Shown here piece by piece: positions 30,362-30,648 of a DNA stretch of 30,648 nt. Numbering within the stretch: position 1 is the stretch's first letter; the number at the start of each line of letters is the position of its first letter. The notes below the pieces were generated by a model. The model did no database searches and had not been told where the DNA came from. It saw nothing but the letters and a program-made list of their open reading frames with translations. A program made the translations under genes and the position numbers. This DNA is from a virus, in IMG/VR virus record IMGVR_UViG_3300034418_000009, positions 1-30,648 of that record; one strand, given 5' to 3'.

Positions 30362-30648
30362 ATGCCTTTAGATTTTACAACAATTAACCGCAACATCGAC
30401 ATCCCAACATCACTCAACTTTGACCCAGTCTATGAGCCATCGCGCATGGCTGGTCATAAGTTCGTGATTAATCCCATCACTGGCGAGGCAATGGGCCACG
30501 TTGGCGAGGGCTTCAAGTGCGCGTCACACGCTGACTTCTTCAATGGGGTCTGGGACCAAGTGACCGAGAACCTGCAAGGGGATGACATCGTTGGCGCAGA
30601 GGTTCGCTTTAAGTCAGGCCGCATGGGTGGGTTCGCTCTCATGGATGT
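30362..30648 (+). CDS. DUF932-like protein, N-terminal part (cut by the window end)
   Basis: The frame is open from ATG 30362 to the window end (95 codons), behind AAGGACC. The start is MPLDFTTINRNIDIPTSLNF, followed by HKFVINPITGEAMGHVGEGF, a stretch with FFNGVWDQVTENL, then IVGAEVRFKSGRMGGFALMD. The order (a variable DTG-like turn, a lGxVGxxY-like strand, a helix, then a gGrxxxf strand) matches the start of DUF932 proteins of phages and plasmids, whose role is unsettled. The assignment is by pattern only and the C-terminal part is outside. Confidence 0.55.
   Translation, partial: MPLDFTTINRNIDIPTSLNFDPVYEPSRMAGHKFVINPITGEAMGHVGEGFKCASHADFFNGVWDQVTENLQGDDIVGAEVRFKSGRMGGFALMD

Noticed and set aside
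1-30648. CRISPR array
   Set aside because: No regularly spaced repeats of 23-40 bases with unique spacers were seen; the only near-identical repeats of that size are the two copies around the 29597-29782 gene.
1-30648. Phage RNA polymerase and T7-type promoters
   Set aside because: No single-subunit RNA polymerase gene and no repeated T7-like promoter were found in the window; the promoters seen are sigma70-like.

Overview
The window is about 30.6 kb of a tailed-phage (podovirus-type) genome or prophage, probably from a marine alphaproteobacterial host. The strongest clue is the family A DNA polymerase: a DnaJ-like zinc module (two CxxCxGxG motifs) lies between its exonuclease and polymerase domains, an architecture I know from the SAR116 phage HMO-2011 lineage. 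A class II ribonucleotide reductase, a MazG-like pyrophosphohydrolase, separate primase and helicase proteins, and giant internal virion proteins fit that lineage. Family names come from reading the protein sequence; no database search was run.

Layout. (1) 1-4266, rightward: tail fibre and receptor-binding genes (carbohydrate-binding modules, a C1q-like jelly roll) and small accessory proteins. (2) 4272-16957, rightward from a clear sigma70 promoter: a GNAT acetyltransferase, a hendecad-repeat coiled-coil protein, a lysis cassette (GH24 endolysin with a membrane tail, plus an overlapping i-spanin/o-spanin pair), an S74-tailed virion protein, and three further likely virion proteins of which two are giants. 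(3) 17045-17090: a bidirectional terminator between convergent operons. (4) 26671 back to 17090, leftward: primase, small genes, DnaB-like helicase, DNA polymerase, a putative ssDNA-binding/recombination protein, a RecE-like exonuclease, a PD-(D/E)XK nuclease, DUF3310, MazG and ribonucleotide reductase. These provide replication, recombination and nucleotide supply. (5) 26672-26970: a control and attachment region containing the 3' part of a tRNA-Asn gene, read as attP. (6) 29464 back to 26971, leftward: a tightly overlapping operon of small proteins around a tyrosine integrase. (7) 29546-30063: a control region with 29-bp direct repeats, a palindromic operator candidate and divergent transcription. 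(8) 30064 to the end: the start of another rightward operon.

The phage therefore looks temperate. The most interesting unexplained signals are regulatory: a motif close to AATTAACTAAGTGCTATA in four intergenic control regions; an AGTTAACAGG box twice at the integrase-operon promoter and once beside attP; and a 61-codon gene bracketed by near-identical 29-bp repeats. Several genes overlap by 1-4 bases (TAATG, ATGA, TTGA, TGATG), implying translational coupling. Three small leftward genes of 45-54 codons (26971-27108, 23993-24142 and 29300-29464 with its shortened start) are annotated from RBS and overlap evidence.
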